Positions 54,505 through 64,000 of a stretch of DNA of 64,000 nt are shown piece by piece. Origin of the DNA: Eutreptiella sp. 'Long Island Sound 2002' (taxonomy: Eukaryota > Euglenozoa > Euglenophyceae > Eutreptiales > Eutreptiaceae); assembly GCA_964036045.1 (NCBI GenBank), contig OZ038384.1:38666844-38730843 (forward strand), in the 5' to 3' direction. The notes below the pieces were generated by a model that saw nothing but the letters and a program-made list of their open reading frames with translations, did no database searches and was not told the DNA's origin. Made by a program: the position numbers and the translations under genes. How positions within the stretch are numbered: the stretch's first letter is position 1; every line of letters begins with the position of its first letter.

Positions 54505-55249
54505 CGAGCCCCAGCGCGTGGTTGTCAAAGAACTCCCTCAACAACGCCGCCAAGGTGTCCTGTGCCAGTACCGGGGAAAATTTCCACCCAAACGGGAGGC
54601 AGTGGAAGTGCGCCCCTTGTATGCGAAATAGTCCCCTATGCTCAACCGGGATTTGCAAGCTCCAGTAGAAGTTGGATATGTCCAAGGTGATGCCCCATAA
54701 TGGTGCCCCTTGGTGTATCTCCCTTTGGATGGTCTGAAGGACCGTATGAATGGACGGAAGCTTGACCTTGCGCAACGGTACCTTCGACTAGTCATTCAGA
54801 TTTCGCATGTCAATGATGAACGAGCACTTCACATCATTTTTGGGTTTAACGAACGCCGACACATTGTCCGTGAGGTCTTCCCACTCAGGGGCTCCCAAAC
54901 ACCCGGGGTCACGACACAGGAACCCATCATCCACCAGCACTCCAATCATGCGCCTAGTGTGTAAAGACGGTTGCCACACATCGAATCTCCCACAATCCGG
55001 CCCCGACTTCCAACTCCGTATATCCCAGATGAGGCGCTTCGGGATGTTCGCGTTCCATACATCCAAGGGGATATCCAGGCTGCCCCTCTTTCCAAGGCCC
55101 GTAGCAATCATTCCTTCTGAGATGCCTCCTGACAGGCCATCTCCATCATATCCGTCGTAAATCCTGGCCCAGTAAGTCCCAGATAAGGTTATGCAGAGCA
55201 TCCATGTGACTGAAGATTCTTTCCAGGTGCGCCTGCCAACCTTCCACAT
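54500..55249 (-). pseudogene. YR element RT, N-terminal part
   Basis: The frame from 55249 shows KPKNDVKCSFIIDMRNLND (RT motif 1), then one in-frame TAG (54788-54790), then VPLRKVKLPSIHTVLQTI, motif A ITLDISNFYWSLQIP (Asp near 54682) and motif B CLPFGWKFSPVLAQ (near 54598), ending LGLDI at the insertion point. Upstream coding continues in another frame (55400-55146, e.g. IPWNELFQATLAVILRARER), so a frame change lies near 55150-55190. The protein is continued at 44525-45472. Confidence 0.85.
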
Positions 55250-55533
55250 CTCTGAGGCGCTCCCGCGCTCGGAGGATTACCGCAAGCGTGGCCTGGAAAA
55301 GCTCATTCCACGGGATATCAGAAACCTGCTCAACCCGTCTCGATGCCGACCACGCACATGACCGCGCCCGTTTATATGTTACCCACGCTCTTGCTACACG
55401 CCCTCCTCCAACACCCATGAGCGATTTCATCCTTCTTGGTTTGTGTTGTCCATCTACCTTATTGCCGGGTAATACATGCACCGACTCCTTGCCCTCCCCC
55501 ACTGCCCCATAGCCCGTCCGGCCATCTGCCTCT

Positions 55534-56633
55534 TCACGTGCTGCGTCTCCTCTTACCCCTCCTGCCGTCGGTCTTCCGAGGTGAGGGGCTGTCCGAGGAT
55601 GACCCAGTGCATGTGGAATCCCCAGAGTCGCTCTCCGGGGTGTCCCCCTCAGGGATATCATAGGCCTCAGGTGCCCAGAATTCCGTGCATCGCCTGGTTG
55701 CCGTTCCCGCAATCCATGGTTTCCCCTTGAGGTAACTGGGGGGGGTAGGTGCCTTGAACGGGTGTCGGATGCGCCCTGGGTGCGGGCAGTAGATGTAGGC
55801 CATTGCCGTCCTTGTGCTCCTCCACCTCAACCATGCCTTGATGCTTGGGAGCTTGCCCCCAGCCTTGTACATGGTCGCTGGACCCAAGCGTCGCCATGCA
55901 TGCCATCTGAGATCCTTCCACTTGGATCCACGCAAGAGGTTTGCCATGACGTTTTGCAGTTTGTCCTCAGAGACCAGCCGCTGGAACTTGTCGAGGTTCC
56001 AGCATCTTTGCGCAATCCAGGCGCACAACTGCAACCATTTGAGGGCCACTCGTGAACCGTACGGGTAATCCAAGCCGTGTGGACTTTGCGGTCATGGAAC
56101 TCCGCCGTTCCTGCCAGAACCCCCAACCTGTGGAAGCTGATGCTGGCCGCCTCGCCGACTCTGAGGCCCAACATCGTTGAAAGTACCGCGAGTCCCACCA
56201 CACACCACTCCAGCTCTGAATCCGCCTGGTGTGCCATGATCTGCAGTGCCTCAAAACTGCCCCACTCCTGTGTGGACTTCTCTTCTAGTCGTTGTGCCGC
56301 CTTGAATGCACTCCACAGTCTTTTTGGAACCGGTTCGCCGACCATCCCCATTGTGTATGCCATGGCAGCTGCATTGAGGATTGTGTTGACTGAGCTGCTG
56401 CCTTTTCCCTCTCGAATGGCATCACACACGACTTGTTCCACGATCTTATATGGTCCCCACTCCGGCCTGCCATATGCGTCTGTCGGAGTTTTCGCATGCC
56501 TGTCATGTACGCACCCAGCGATGCTGTGCCACAGGAGCTTGCAAGGAATGGCTAATTGCTTCCCAGGATGCCGTCCTTGTTGTCCGCTTGGGCTCGACAC
56601 AATGCAGCATATGCCCGTATGTATGCAGGCCAC
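55534..56633 (-). pseudogene. YR element tyrosine recombinase, frameshifted
   Basis: This enzyme would integrate the circular DNA form of the element. The first frame (56633 to about 56080) contains box I with the catalytic Arg, VLSTMLGLRVGEAASISFHR (Arg near 56160). The second frame (56073-55534) contains box II, WHAWRRLGPATMYKAGG (His near 55902 and the following Arg), then WLRWRSTRTAMAYIY with the nucleophile Tyr near 55795 or 55789. The position often held by a third His/Trp is Trp. A Ser/Asp-rich basic tail follows. The frames change near 56040-56080. A TGA lies just upstream in the second frame, so this is an indel or a recoding site. Confidence 0.82.
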
Positions 56634-56746
56634 TCCTTGGGAATCTCGTCCTCTTCACTTCCCACCTCCACTTCTCCTTCATCCCCAACGAACCGGTTCG
56701 GGGTGCCTTCTGCCTTGCCCCCCCCTCCCCCCCCTTCCGGGGGGAG

Positions 56747-57178
56747 TCAGCTTTCGCAGTCCCATATACAGTGGTTGTCGCCACATTCTCCACAAGGTCC
56801 CGGGGGGCCCTTTGCCACGTCATACGCGTTGTCGCCTCTCGCAGTGCAGTAGTAGGTGATGTTCTCCCATTCCGCGAACCTGAATCTTCCTTTTCGGGTC
56901 GCTTCAATCCACGTTCGGGCTCCAAATCTTTCCAACTCCTTGACAGATCTTGCCATAACTCGGGATTGGGGTTGTTTCCCGGTGCCCTTGTGTGAGCCTC
57001 CAGTCACACTGTGGCCCCCGCTGGTTATATCTCCTTGTAGCTGTCCTTGGAGACCAGCATCACCTCCCACAGTTCCTTTGCCAGCGTTTCCCCTTTGTCC
57101 CCCGCGTTGGACTCCAGCAACTTCTTCAGAGAGCAATCGCTTCACGCATCCATTTGGCATTTCCCGGGGCTTCAACAA
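56747..57178 (-). CDS. YR element Gag C-terminal zinc knuckle
   Basis: The frame overlaps the end of the Gag ORF by about 50 nt. It contains a helical segment (VMARSVKELERFGARTWIEA, then FRFAEWENITYY) and ends with CGECGDNHCIWDC, a C-x2-C-x3-H-x4-C zinc knuckle one residue shorter than the usual CCHC form. It is probably the nucleocapsid part of Gag, reached by a frame change from the upstream frame. Confidence 0.65.
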   Translation of the reverse strand: MLKPREMPNGCVKRLLSEEVAGVQRGGQRGNAGKGTVGGDAGLQGQLQGDITSGGHSVTGGSHKGTGKQPQSRVMARSVKELERFGARTWIEATRKGRFRFAEWENITYYCTARGDNAYDVAKGPPGPCGECGDNHCIWDCES

Positions 57179-57893
57179 ACTCGTCCAGCGCTGCAGGGGT
57201 CATGGGGCGCACGATTTTTGCCTTCCGCTTGTGCTCCAGTCTCACTTTGAGTGCTTCCATCTGTTTTGAGATCTCCTGCTCCTCTGGGTCCACAGGTGCG
57301 TCTAGTTTCGCGCCATCTGATGCATCGGCCGTCACCAGGTTCAGCTTGTGGCCTTCTCGAATGATGATCCACTTGAAGTTGTCGAAGAGGGCCAGCGCCC
57401 CCATTGCCCTGAGCACGAATTCAGGGTCCTCCGCCCTCAGCAAGCTCTCCGATGGCCAGGCGGTGCCTTGCTGCCAGGTGTCCAGTGCCATGCCTGCCTT
57501 CGCGATTTCAGCGCTGGAGCACAGTTTTTCAAAAGTGGTCCATTGGGATTCAAAAAACGGCTTGATGTGCGCCCTGATCTCCTCGCTAACTGCCAGCTCC
57601 GTCGCCTTTTTCGCTTTGAATTCTCCTGTTTGGACTTCAATTGTGCATCGACAGTAGCTCTCATAACGAGCAATGGCGTGGAGGAGTTTGAGCGGATCTT
57701 CTTCCCAGCCAGAGACCACCTTGAGGTCCTGCAGCCATTTGTCGTGGTCCACACCCGCTTCTCTAATGCGCTGCATGATTGCCACCGCCGCTCTCGCCAA
57801 GTGGTCCGCGGGGAGGGTGCTCTTGTAGACCTCGAACTGGCCCTTAGAGACGAAGTCTTTGAAGGTGGCGGACTCCATGCTGATAGCGGACAT
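57126..57893 (-). CDS. YR element Gag-like ORF, 255 aa
   Basis: ATG at 57893 lies 48 bp downstream of repeat A1. The protein is mostly helical and charged: FKDFVSKGQFEVYKSTLPAD, VKVVSGWEEDPLKLLHAIAR-like segment in the middle, EEIRAHIKPFFESQWTTFEK and ALALFDNFKWIIIREGHKL. A basic coil near the end includes KVRLEHKRKAKIVRPM. Its first-ORF position and the overlapping zinc-knuckle frame support a Gag role. It ends in TGA at 57126. Confidence 0.65.
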   Translation of the reverse strand: MSAISMESATFKDFVSKGQFEVYKSTLPADHLARAAVAIMQRIREAGVDHDKWLQDLKVVSGWEEDPLKLLHAIARYESYCRCTIEVQTGEFKAKKATELAVSEEIRAHIKPFFESQWTTFEKLCSSAEIAKAGMALDTWQQGTAWPSESLLRAEDPEFVLRAMGALALFDNFKWIIIREGHKLNLVTADASDGAKLDAPVDPEEQEISKQMEALKVRLEHKRKAKIVRPMTPAALDEFVEAPGNAKWMREAIAL

Positions 57894-57941
57894 TTTGAAT
57901 GGATCTCCCTACGTGGCCTGACGGGCCTCAGAAGCCAAAAA

Positions 57942-58026
57942 TCTTTAAAAGATTCTATAGTGAAAGAGCATATCAGTGGCATTATGGGGTGAATCCTGTG
58001 ATTCGCCTAAAGGCGAATCCCTTGAT
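57942..58026. repeat. YR element repeat A1 (85 bp, terminal)
   Basis: The 5' terminus of the element in minus-strand orientation. It matches A2 with one mismatch. Its last three bases, GAT, are also the first three of repeat R. Confidence 0.93.
58000..58019. promoter_or_regulatory. Putative recombinase core site, terminal copy
   Basis: GATTCGCCTAAAGGCGAATC, identical to 43525-43544, lying 7 bp inside the element end. Confidence 0.55.
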
Positions 58027-58761
58027 AGGGTGATGACCAGCTTTTAATATCCTTGACGCGCTGTACTATTAACAAGGGCAGGCACCTTTTGTAATCCTGG
58101 ACGCTCTTGGGTCGGAAGGGGCCTGTGGGTTAGGGTTACCTATGCCCTATCCCCTCAGTCCCATCCCCCTTCGTGATCCAGCACGACAGAAGGACTGGGC
58201 CACCGAGGTGAGTTGTCCTCCCCCTCTACCTTCCCGTGGCCCTGCCTTGGGCCATTGGTCCCACTGTGGACGCCGGTGCTGCCCCCTGGCCCCTGTGAGC
58301 CCCCCCTCTCCATTCCTTGGGGGGCATGTGAGGCATGTCCCCACCGTCTCGAAGACCGTGTCTTGCCGCAGCTGCCCCCAAAACGCCTGCCGTGGGCGCC
58401 CCTGCCCCCTAACCACTGGGCCCCCTACTGGGTGCACCTCATGATGGCAGAAGCAGCAATGCCGCACCCCCCTGTGCTCCTTTCATGACACCCCCAGGGC
58501 GTGGTGGTGGTGGTGGTGGTGGTGGTGGTGGTCGTGGTGGTGATAGTTGGGTGTGTCGTGTGGAGCACAAGGCGGGGGTGTTTCCCACGGGAGTGTCTTC
58601 CCTAGGATGTGGTGGCGGTGGTGGTGGCGGTGGTGGAGTTTGCCATGGGGAGCACGGGGTGGGGGTGCTTTCAACGGGGGTGTCACCCCCAGGGTATAGT
58701 GGCGATGATGGTGGTGGTGGTGGTGGTGGTGGAGCGTGCTGTGTGGAGCTTGGGGCGGGGG
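58024..58761. repeat. Long direct repeat R, right copy (738 bp)
   Basis: It begins exactly at the right end of the YR element. It is about 98% identical to 42628-43340 except for an expanded GGT microsatellite (58502-58540). Confidence 0.9.
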
Positions 58762-60430
58762 TCGTCGCCAGGATATGGTGGTGTTGGTGGTGTTGGTGGC
58801 GGGGTGTGCCCTTAGGGTCACGGGGCGGGGTGTTTCCAACAAGAGTGTTGTCCCCAAGGTCTGTTGGTGGCGCAGATTGCACAACGTCTCCATTGGACGC
58901 GGTTCGCGTGACGGCTGCTCCACACTGTGGCCTCCCACATGCAACTCCTGTGAAGGGGGCAGTGGTTGGCTGGAATTGGCGAGGGCTACTGCCATCCCTG
59001 CAATGTCGGTGTCCATTGCATCCCACATGTTGGACATGCCCGCCCCCCCCCCTTTCCATTGCCTCCGGTGGGGGCTGGGGCAGGGGTTGGCGAAGGAGGA
59101 AGCGGTGAGGAGTGAGAATGTTCCCCCCGCTCAGCCAGGGATGCTGCACGGGTGGCTGAAATGTGACGGAACACGTCTGCCATCATCCCCCCCCCCCAGG
59201 GGTGGGGGCTGGTAGGGGGGGGGGGGCTGCGGGGGAGATATCCCCTGCCCCTCCCGATGTCAGTGCCAGGGGGAGGGGGGGGGGTGTGAGGCACGCCCAC
59301 GCTTGCAGCAGGCTATCTGAAAGCCCCTCCTCCGGTGGCTGCGGTCGCAAAGACAGCACGTGCTGCCACAGCCCCGATGGCATTGGGCCTCCCTCCGGCG
59401 CCAGCCTCGGTAGTGCCTTGGACGTCAGCTACCCACGGCTGTGCAGGTTGTTGCCATGCCTGCATTGCGCCCAGCCGATACCCCTTGTGGGCACATTTGC
59501 AAGTACGCTGCGCCCCTGTGCCTTGCACGCAGCGCAAGGCGGGGCTTGATGCCTTGCTTGCAGCACCACCCACAGCTGTGCATTGCCGCCATCGCCGCCC
59601 TATCGGGCCCGTGGCCGCTCACGCCTCACCTGTCTATGCGGCATGCACTCATAGGGGCGCGTAGCAGCGACATTCCCAGGCCGGCCGGCGCCAAATAGTC
59701 AAGCAAGAAGTAATCCGTCAGTTGTCGCATCCACGGCGGGGCATTGCATCTCCAGTTGGCACATCTAAAAAAGCATGGCCGCAAGAAATAAGGGCGCTAC
59801 ATGCGCCCAACATAGCGAAAATCCCCCATGGGGAGCCGAGATTTGGCCATCCAAATATCCTTTCCTGCAAGAGATCTCCTGTCTACAAGTGGGGTTGCAG
59901 CTTGTCAAGGGCCTACTTTAGCACTTGCCCCTAGTGCATAGGGGTAGGGTTGTGACCCGCAGATGGTGGTCGCTTAGCGTAGGCAAGGCTCTGCCTTAAT
60001 GGGCCTCAAAGTCCAGAGCAGCTCGACGTACGTCAAGTGGCATCGCCCGAGCAGCCGCATGAGCTCGGCTGCTGGGCGGAGGAGTGCCTCGAGGGGCGCC
60101 TCCCCAGGCCACGGTGGTGGCAGACCCACTGGTGACCAGCGGCCGCCGCCGTTGGTGCTCTTGCCAACGGCCTTTCGCCAAGCCGTCCCCAGGGGCAGCC
60201 CTACCATGCGTCGGGAAGCCTTCAGCGCGACTGCGCAAAAACCAACGGGCCCGCGCTTGTGTGCCGCACTATGACCTCTGCTGCCGTGCGGGCTAACAAT
60301 ACAAATACACGCTGCAGAGGCGGTTCATCAACCGGCTCACCTAGTCCATCTCTAGCAGGCTGGTGAGTGCTACCGGCAGCACGCCCGTTGCCCGTATGCA
60401 CACCGGCCACGCCGAGGGTGTTGCCAACCA
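58762..60430. other. No gene recognised; GC-rich spacer
   Basis: Low-complexity GC-rich sequence with G runs near 59215 and 59272 and C runs near 59041 and 59190. Several overlapping frames have Ala/Gly/Pro-rich composition and no domain. Confidence 0.35.
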
Positions 60431-61340
60431 TGGTAGCTACGCTACGCCTTATGTGCACCTCTGTTCCTGCCACAGCGGGCAGTCCCAAAACACATGGACC
60501 TCTATTTCTTCGGGGATCTTGCAGTACGGGCACGCTACCCGGGCAATGATGTTGTGCACCGTCGCACGCTCGCCCGTCCTCGTGATGCCGGCTTGCAGCG
60601 CGCGAAGGAGTGAGAATTCCGTCTCAAAAGCTAGCCATTGTGGGGTTGTGGGTGCACATTGGCGTGCACACCACTACCGCCAGTTCCCCAAAGTTGGCCG
60701 GGCACCGCAACTTTAGTGCCGCCAAGGCCATGTACCCGCACCCCGTGGCACACACAACCCCCCATCTTCGAGCACCAGGTGCAATTCTTTGTGCGGTGCC
60801 GGGATGCAAAGGAGCCAACAACCCTGGCTGGTGCCGCTTGTAGGACACTCCCTACCCACCACAGCCCTATAGGGCCTGTGGTTGGTGGGAGTCGGGCCAC
60901 CTCCGAGACCGCTTGGCACTTGTTGGGCACCTAGCGTGCCCACCAAGCATGCTACCCACATCAGCCGGGAATATTGGGTGTGCTAGACCGGTGACACAAT
61001 GTGTCCCTGCGATGGACAGCCCACAGCAACTCCTTTGCCCAAGAGGTGCGCATGGGACCCCATAGGGCCCGGGCGGGGGACGTCTCCAAGCGCCAAGTCC
61101 CCGTCGCCCAAATTGGCCAACTCTAGCCCATAGAGGAGCTTGGTGAAGGCCAAGGTGCCCATGGCCACCTCCTGCATGCAAAAGGTGGGTAGTCAACCCA
61201 CACGTCGGAGCTCGACTCCCCATGCGCCAAGCACCCCTTGAGCATTGGGCCGGTGCCCAGCTTGGCATCCAACCTAATGCCGACGTTCAGCTGCTTCAAT
61301 TCTGCAGTCAGAGGAATCAGGGACGACCGTAGGGTCACTA
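60430..61340 (-). pseudogene. LINE 3'-end relic
   Basis: Reading the minus strand, 60640-60440 gives FETEFSLLRALQAGITRTGE and then ACPYCKIPEEIEVHVFWDCP, the C-x2-C...H-x4-C zinc motif that follows RT in LINE proteins, preceded by the usual helix. Upstream fragments (61338-60983, e.g. MGTLAFTKLLYGLELANL) may be RT thumb remains. Stops and frame changes are frequent. It differs clearly from the zinc motif of the LINE at 16-22 kb. Confidence 0.6.
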
Positions 61341-61740
61341 GGGGCTCAAGTCAGTTGCTCAATTGCAACAAATTGCATGGACATTCCATGGACTTCGCAG
61401 CATTGGCCGGTGTCCACCAACCACACCACCGTGCCGTCCATGGCTGCTTGAGCGCCTAACTCCCCCGGCACCACCTCTTGCAGCCTGGGCGTGACGGCTT
61501 GGGTATCGTTTGTGTCTCCGAACGGGCACACAATCTCCCGCCTGAGGCCCTACATTGTGCCATCAGTGCATCATGCGGTACAACTAGATGTTTCTTTTGT
61601 GAAAGTTTTGATGCAAGATGTGGCAACCTTAGGCGTGGCGGCAGCGGGCGTAGCACCAACATTGCCTCCGGCCACTCACAAAGCGGTGGCAGTGCGGCTG
61701 ACGTCACTACCACATGCCACTGCATCCTAGTTCCACACTG

Positions 61741-62090
61741 TGGTTAGGAGATTGATTAAGATGATGCTAGGGGGCAACCTTGCAGGATGGAGTTGGTGGC
61801 TTGCCACTAGGACCCGGCTCCCCAACGAGGCGGAAAGCGCCAATACATGGCCACGAGCGCACATCACGCCCTCATTCATGCCCAGCCCACGGGCGATCCT
61901 GAGGACTGCTATGTGTGGTTAAGAGATTGATTAAGATGATGCTAGGGGGCAACCTTGCAGGATGGAGTTGGTGGCTTGCCACTAGGACCCGGCTCCCCAA
62001 CGAGGCGGAAAGCGCCAATACATGGCCACGAGCGCACATCACGCCCTCATTCATGCCCAGCCCACGGGCGATCCTGAGGACTGCTGTGTG
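61741..62090. repeat. 175-bp tandem duplication
   Basis: Units 61741-61915 and 61916-62090 are almost identical (e.g. TGGTTAGGAG versus TGGTTAAGAG). This is a recent duplication with no clear gene. Confidence 0.93.
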
Positions 62091-62960
62091 TGGGATGAGG
62101 CCAAAGCACTTGACATAGTCTTAGGCCACACAAACTACCCACCCCCCGCCCCCGCCCTGGGCTCCGAGGTGCCATATTGGCCCACTAGGCAACACCCAAA
62201 AAAGGGGTGTGAATTTTGCACCTAGTGGACCCCTTGCACCCGGTGAGGGAAAATGGAGTGTTGTATATTTCAAAAATATTATTCTTATGCAAGCATATCC
62301 AAGGGAATGTCACTCAATAACCATGCATGCATATTGTAAGAGCCTTCTCTCAAACCCAATTTTTGTGATACATCAGCCATTTCCAGTGTGACACACATAT
62401 GGATCATGCACCACTGCACCGCAATACAACAAACAACATGGCACACCCATAACATTCACTCATCCACCATGTGAGTGCACAACAATTTTCGACTCATAGT
62501 CACTCGAATCCAGTCAATATACACGAAGTTTCTATTTGCCAATGTAAAGACCCTAGACAAAATATCTACCAGACCTTGCAAAAATACGAAAATACACAAT
62601 AGATTGTTCAAAACACCAAAGCTCGACGAAATTTGTGCCAGCTCAAGTGAGAGCAAAAATCACGTTTGAAAACATCAACGACACTTGCAAAGATAGCGCA
62701 GGACGCAGGAGAGGACTTGATAACTTCAATACACACATCATACAGGCCAGAATAGGCAAAACAAACAATCTACCGCTTCTTGCGCAAGCCAATGGGCCTC
62801 TGCTCAACAGGCCGTGGTCCACCCTTCCCTCCATTGGCCTATGTTGCCTGTTGGACATCCACATTGGGTTTGGCAGCAGCAGCGGCACTGGATGCGTGTG
62901 TCTCTTATGAGAGGACGAAATGGGCTGCAAAAGCACTCATTGCCTTGTTGGCTGCGGGTC
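62091..62960. other. No gene recognised
   Basis: AT-richer sequence (62240-62700) than the surroundings, with short frames only. Confidence 0.3.
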
Positions 62961-62970
62961 TCGCTGTGGG

Positions 62971-63745
62971 CTAGGGATGGCCTGTGTGGGAGCGCCATGA
63001 CCACTGGGCTTTGGTTTTTTGGACTTGGCAAGTGTGCCCCCCCCCCCACACGGTACGAGATGCCCGGGGGGGGGGGGGGGGCTTCTGGGTGTCATTTTCC
63101 TTTTCCTCTTGTTCGGGGACTCTTGCTCTATACACCTCATTTCGGTACAATACATTGACGTCCTCAAGGTTCTCACACGCCCTATCCCAGTTGATGGGCG
63201 CCAACGAGTCGCAGTTCGACACAGCAGCGCTCAAATCAGTAACAAAGGCTTCTGGGACCGCTTTGTCTTTAGACAGGTACCGCACAGCAATGTTAACAGG
63301 GAACATACTGTGCACTGACAATACAGCAGCAGAAGCAGGTTGCTGAGTGGCAACCATGATCCACGTGTTGTTGTGCTTGACCAAATCCCGGTGACACATC
63401 AAAAAACATACCATTTCAACAGGAAGGGCACTTGACGGTGTACCCGGTGTAAACGACACATATCGGGGCAAACGCGAACTGAACTTGTGCAAACTGCAAA
63501 GGGCCACTGTAGATTGTCCCATGTTGTACCATGCAGAGGCCGGTTGGACAGGTTGTAGATACAAAAATTGACATGGAAAAATTCCTCCGAACACGCAAGC
63601 TTCAGGTTGCCAACGCATGCACACAAATCTGCAGTTTCGCTAGTTGCAGCAATCAGAACACCATTCAGCAAAAACTGAGCCACGTTGTTGTGGACTGCCA
63701 GGGTCCACATACGTGGGTTCTCAATCAAACAGCACACCAGTGACG
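62971..63745 (-). pseudogene. Unrecognised gene with a frame change
   Basis: One frame (about 63745-63480) reads VHNNVAQFLLNGVLIAATSE and then LACSEEFFHVNFCIYNLSNR. Another (about 63560-63060) reads SLHKFSSRLPRYVSFTPGT, MVCFLMCHRDLVKHNNTWIM and INWDRACENLEDVNVLYRNE. Together they look like one protein with a frame change near 63480-63550. The 3' part runs into a 15-G homopolymer near 63066. I recognise no family. It may be a host gene exon pair or a mobile-element gene. Confidence 0.4.
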
Positions 63746-64000
63746 GATGTAATTGGGGGGGTGGGTGTCCCTCCCTCCCCCCCCCCCCCTGTTGTGACGA
63801 GGCGTCACAATACGCGTCACAAAAAAACCCGGTCACAGATTGAGCCACGCAGGGTACCAGGAGGCAAGTAGGACAACCCTTCCAGAGAGGCATGTGTGTG
63901 CAGCAGGGTACAGGCAACAACAAACAGTTTTTTTTTGTTTCTGGGTAGTCCAGCAGGGTTTTTATTCACTGTCACTGTGCAGCAGGGTTCTCATTCACTG
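63746..64000. other. No gene recognised
   Basis: C run near 63777, T run near 63930, and a short direct repeat CAGCAGGGTT...TTCACTG at the very end of the window. Confidence 0.3.

Larger units (their letters stand above)
43341..58023 (-). mobile_element. Tyrosine-recombinase retrotransposon with split direct repeats
   Basis: In element orientation the order is A1 (58026-57942), Gag, zinc knuckle, tyrosine recombinase, RT, RNase H, a small ORF, B1 (43632-43613), A2 (43551-43467) and B2 (43359-43340). This is the split-direct-repeat plan of DIRS-class elements, which integrate through a circular DNA using a tyrosine recombinase and make no ordinary target duplication. Having the recombinase ahead of RT recalls Kangaroo-like elements of green algae (from memory). 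Total length is 14.68 kb, of which about 9.03 kb is a later foldback insertion; the bare element would be about 5.66 kb. Frame changes in Gag, recombinase and RT and a TAG in RT suggest this copy is defective. A1 and A2 differ at one base in 85, so it is not old. Confidence 0.87.

Noticed and set aside
1099-54790. In-frame TAG or TAA codons inside coding sequence (1099-1101, 26531-26533, 26558-26560, 54788-54790), suggesting TAG/TAA recoded as glutamine
   Set aside because: The long intact ORFs (16552-21558, 22631-23599, 12837-14339) are rich in Gln yet use only CAA and CAG and contain no in-frame TAG/TAA. The stops are better explained as decay or error.
42720-58140. Telomere-like GGTTAGGGTTA near 42734 and 58131
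   Set aside because: It is a single short match inside repeat R, not an array.

Overview
The window looks like nuclear DNA of a eukaryote, most likely an alga or another protist. It holds many microsatellites and minisatellites, long G/C homopolymers and nested retroelements. It has no bacterial operons, rRNA, tRNA or CRISPR array that I can see. The combination of a tyrosine-recombinase retrotransposon with split direct repeats, RNase H-bearing LINEs and a Ulp1-type protease gene in a transposon is one I associate with algal genomes, but I cannot name the lineage. Most recognisable coding sequence lies on the minus strand and belongs to mobile elements. No clear host housekeeping gene is visible.

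Layout. 0.4-3.2 kb: a broken large gene of a mobile-element-like family. 5.7-7.4 kb: a small element with inverted ends around a 48-bp minisatellite. 12.8-14.3 kb: a Gln-rich ORF of unknown function. 16.2-26.6 kb: a large LINE whose ORFs lie in series. Three junctions are ATGA stop/start overlaps, and the last ORF encodes endonuclease, reverse transcriptase and RNase H. A 232-bp SINE-like insertion with a 19-bp target duplication breaks the endonuclease domain. 26.8-31.0 kb: an older, heavily decayed LINE. 33-41 kb: minisatellites, diverged repeats and an unrecognised gene relic. 41.5-42.4 kb: a Ser/Pro-rich basic ORF.

42.6-58.8 kb is a three-level nest. A direct repeat of about 0.7 kb flanks a YR retrotransposon (43341-58023), which has A1 - ORFs - B1 - A2 - B2 split direct repeats. 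Its gene order on the minus strand is Gag, tyrosine recombinase, RT, RNase H, then an unknown ORF. A 9.0-kb foldback element (45478-54499) sits inside the RT palm domain, flanked by a 5-bp target duplication, and removing it restores the RT reading frame. The foldback element has arms of about 3 kb built from layered palindromes and satellites. Its centre carries a gene for a Ulp1-like cysteine protease with a Cys/His zinc-binding segment.

58.8-64 kb: GC-rich spacer, another LINE 3'-end relic (60.4-61.3 kb), a recent 175-bp tandem duplication and an unrecognised frameshifted gene at the right edge.

The elements form a relative chronology rather than a cooperating pathway. The 26.8-31 kb and 60-61 kb LINEs are old. 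The YR element is fairly young (A1/A2 differ at 1 of 85 bases). The foldback and the SINE-like insertions are younger than their hosts. Frameshifts or in-frame stops in several ORFs mean most copies are not autonomous as written, unless some lie in assembly-error-prone homopolymers.
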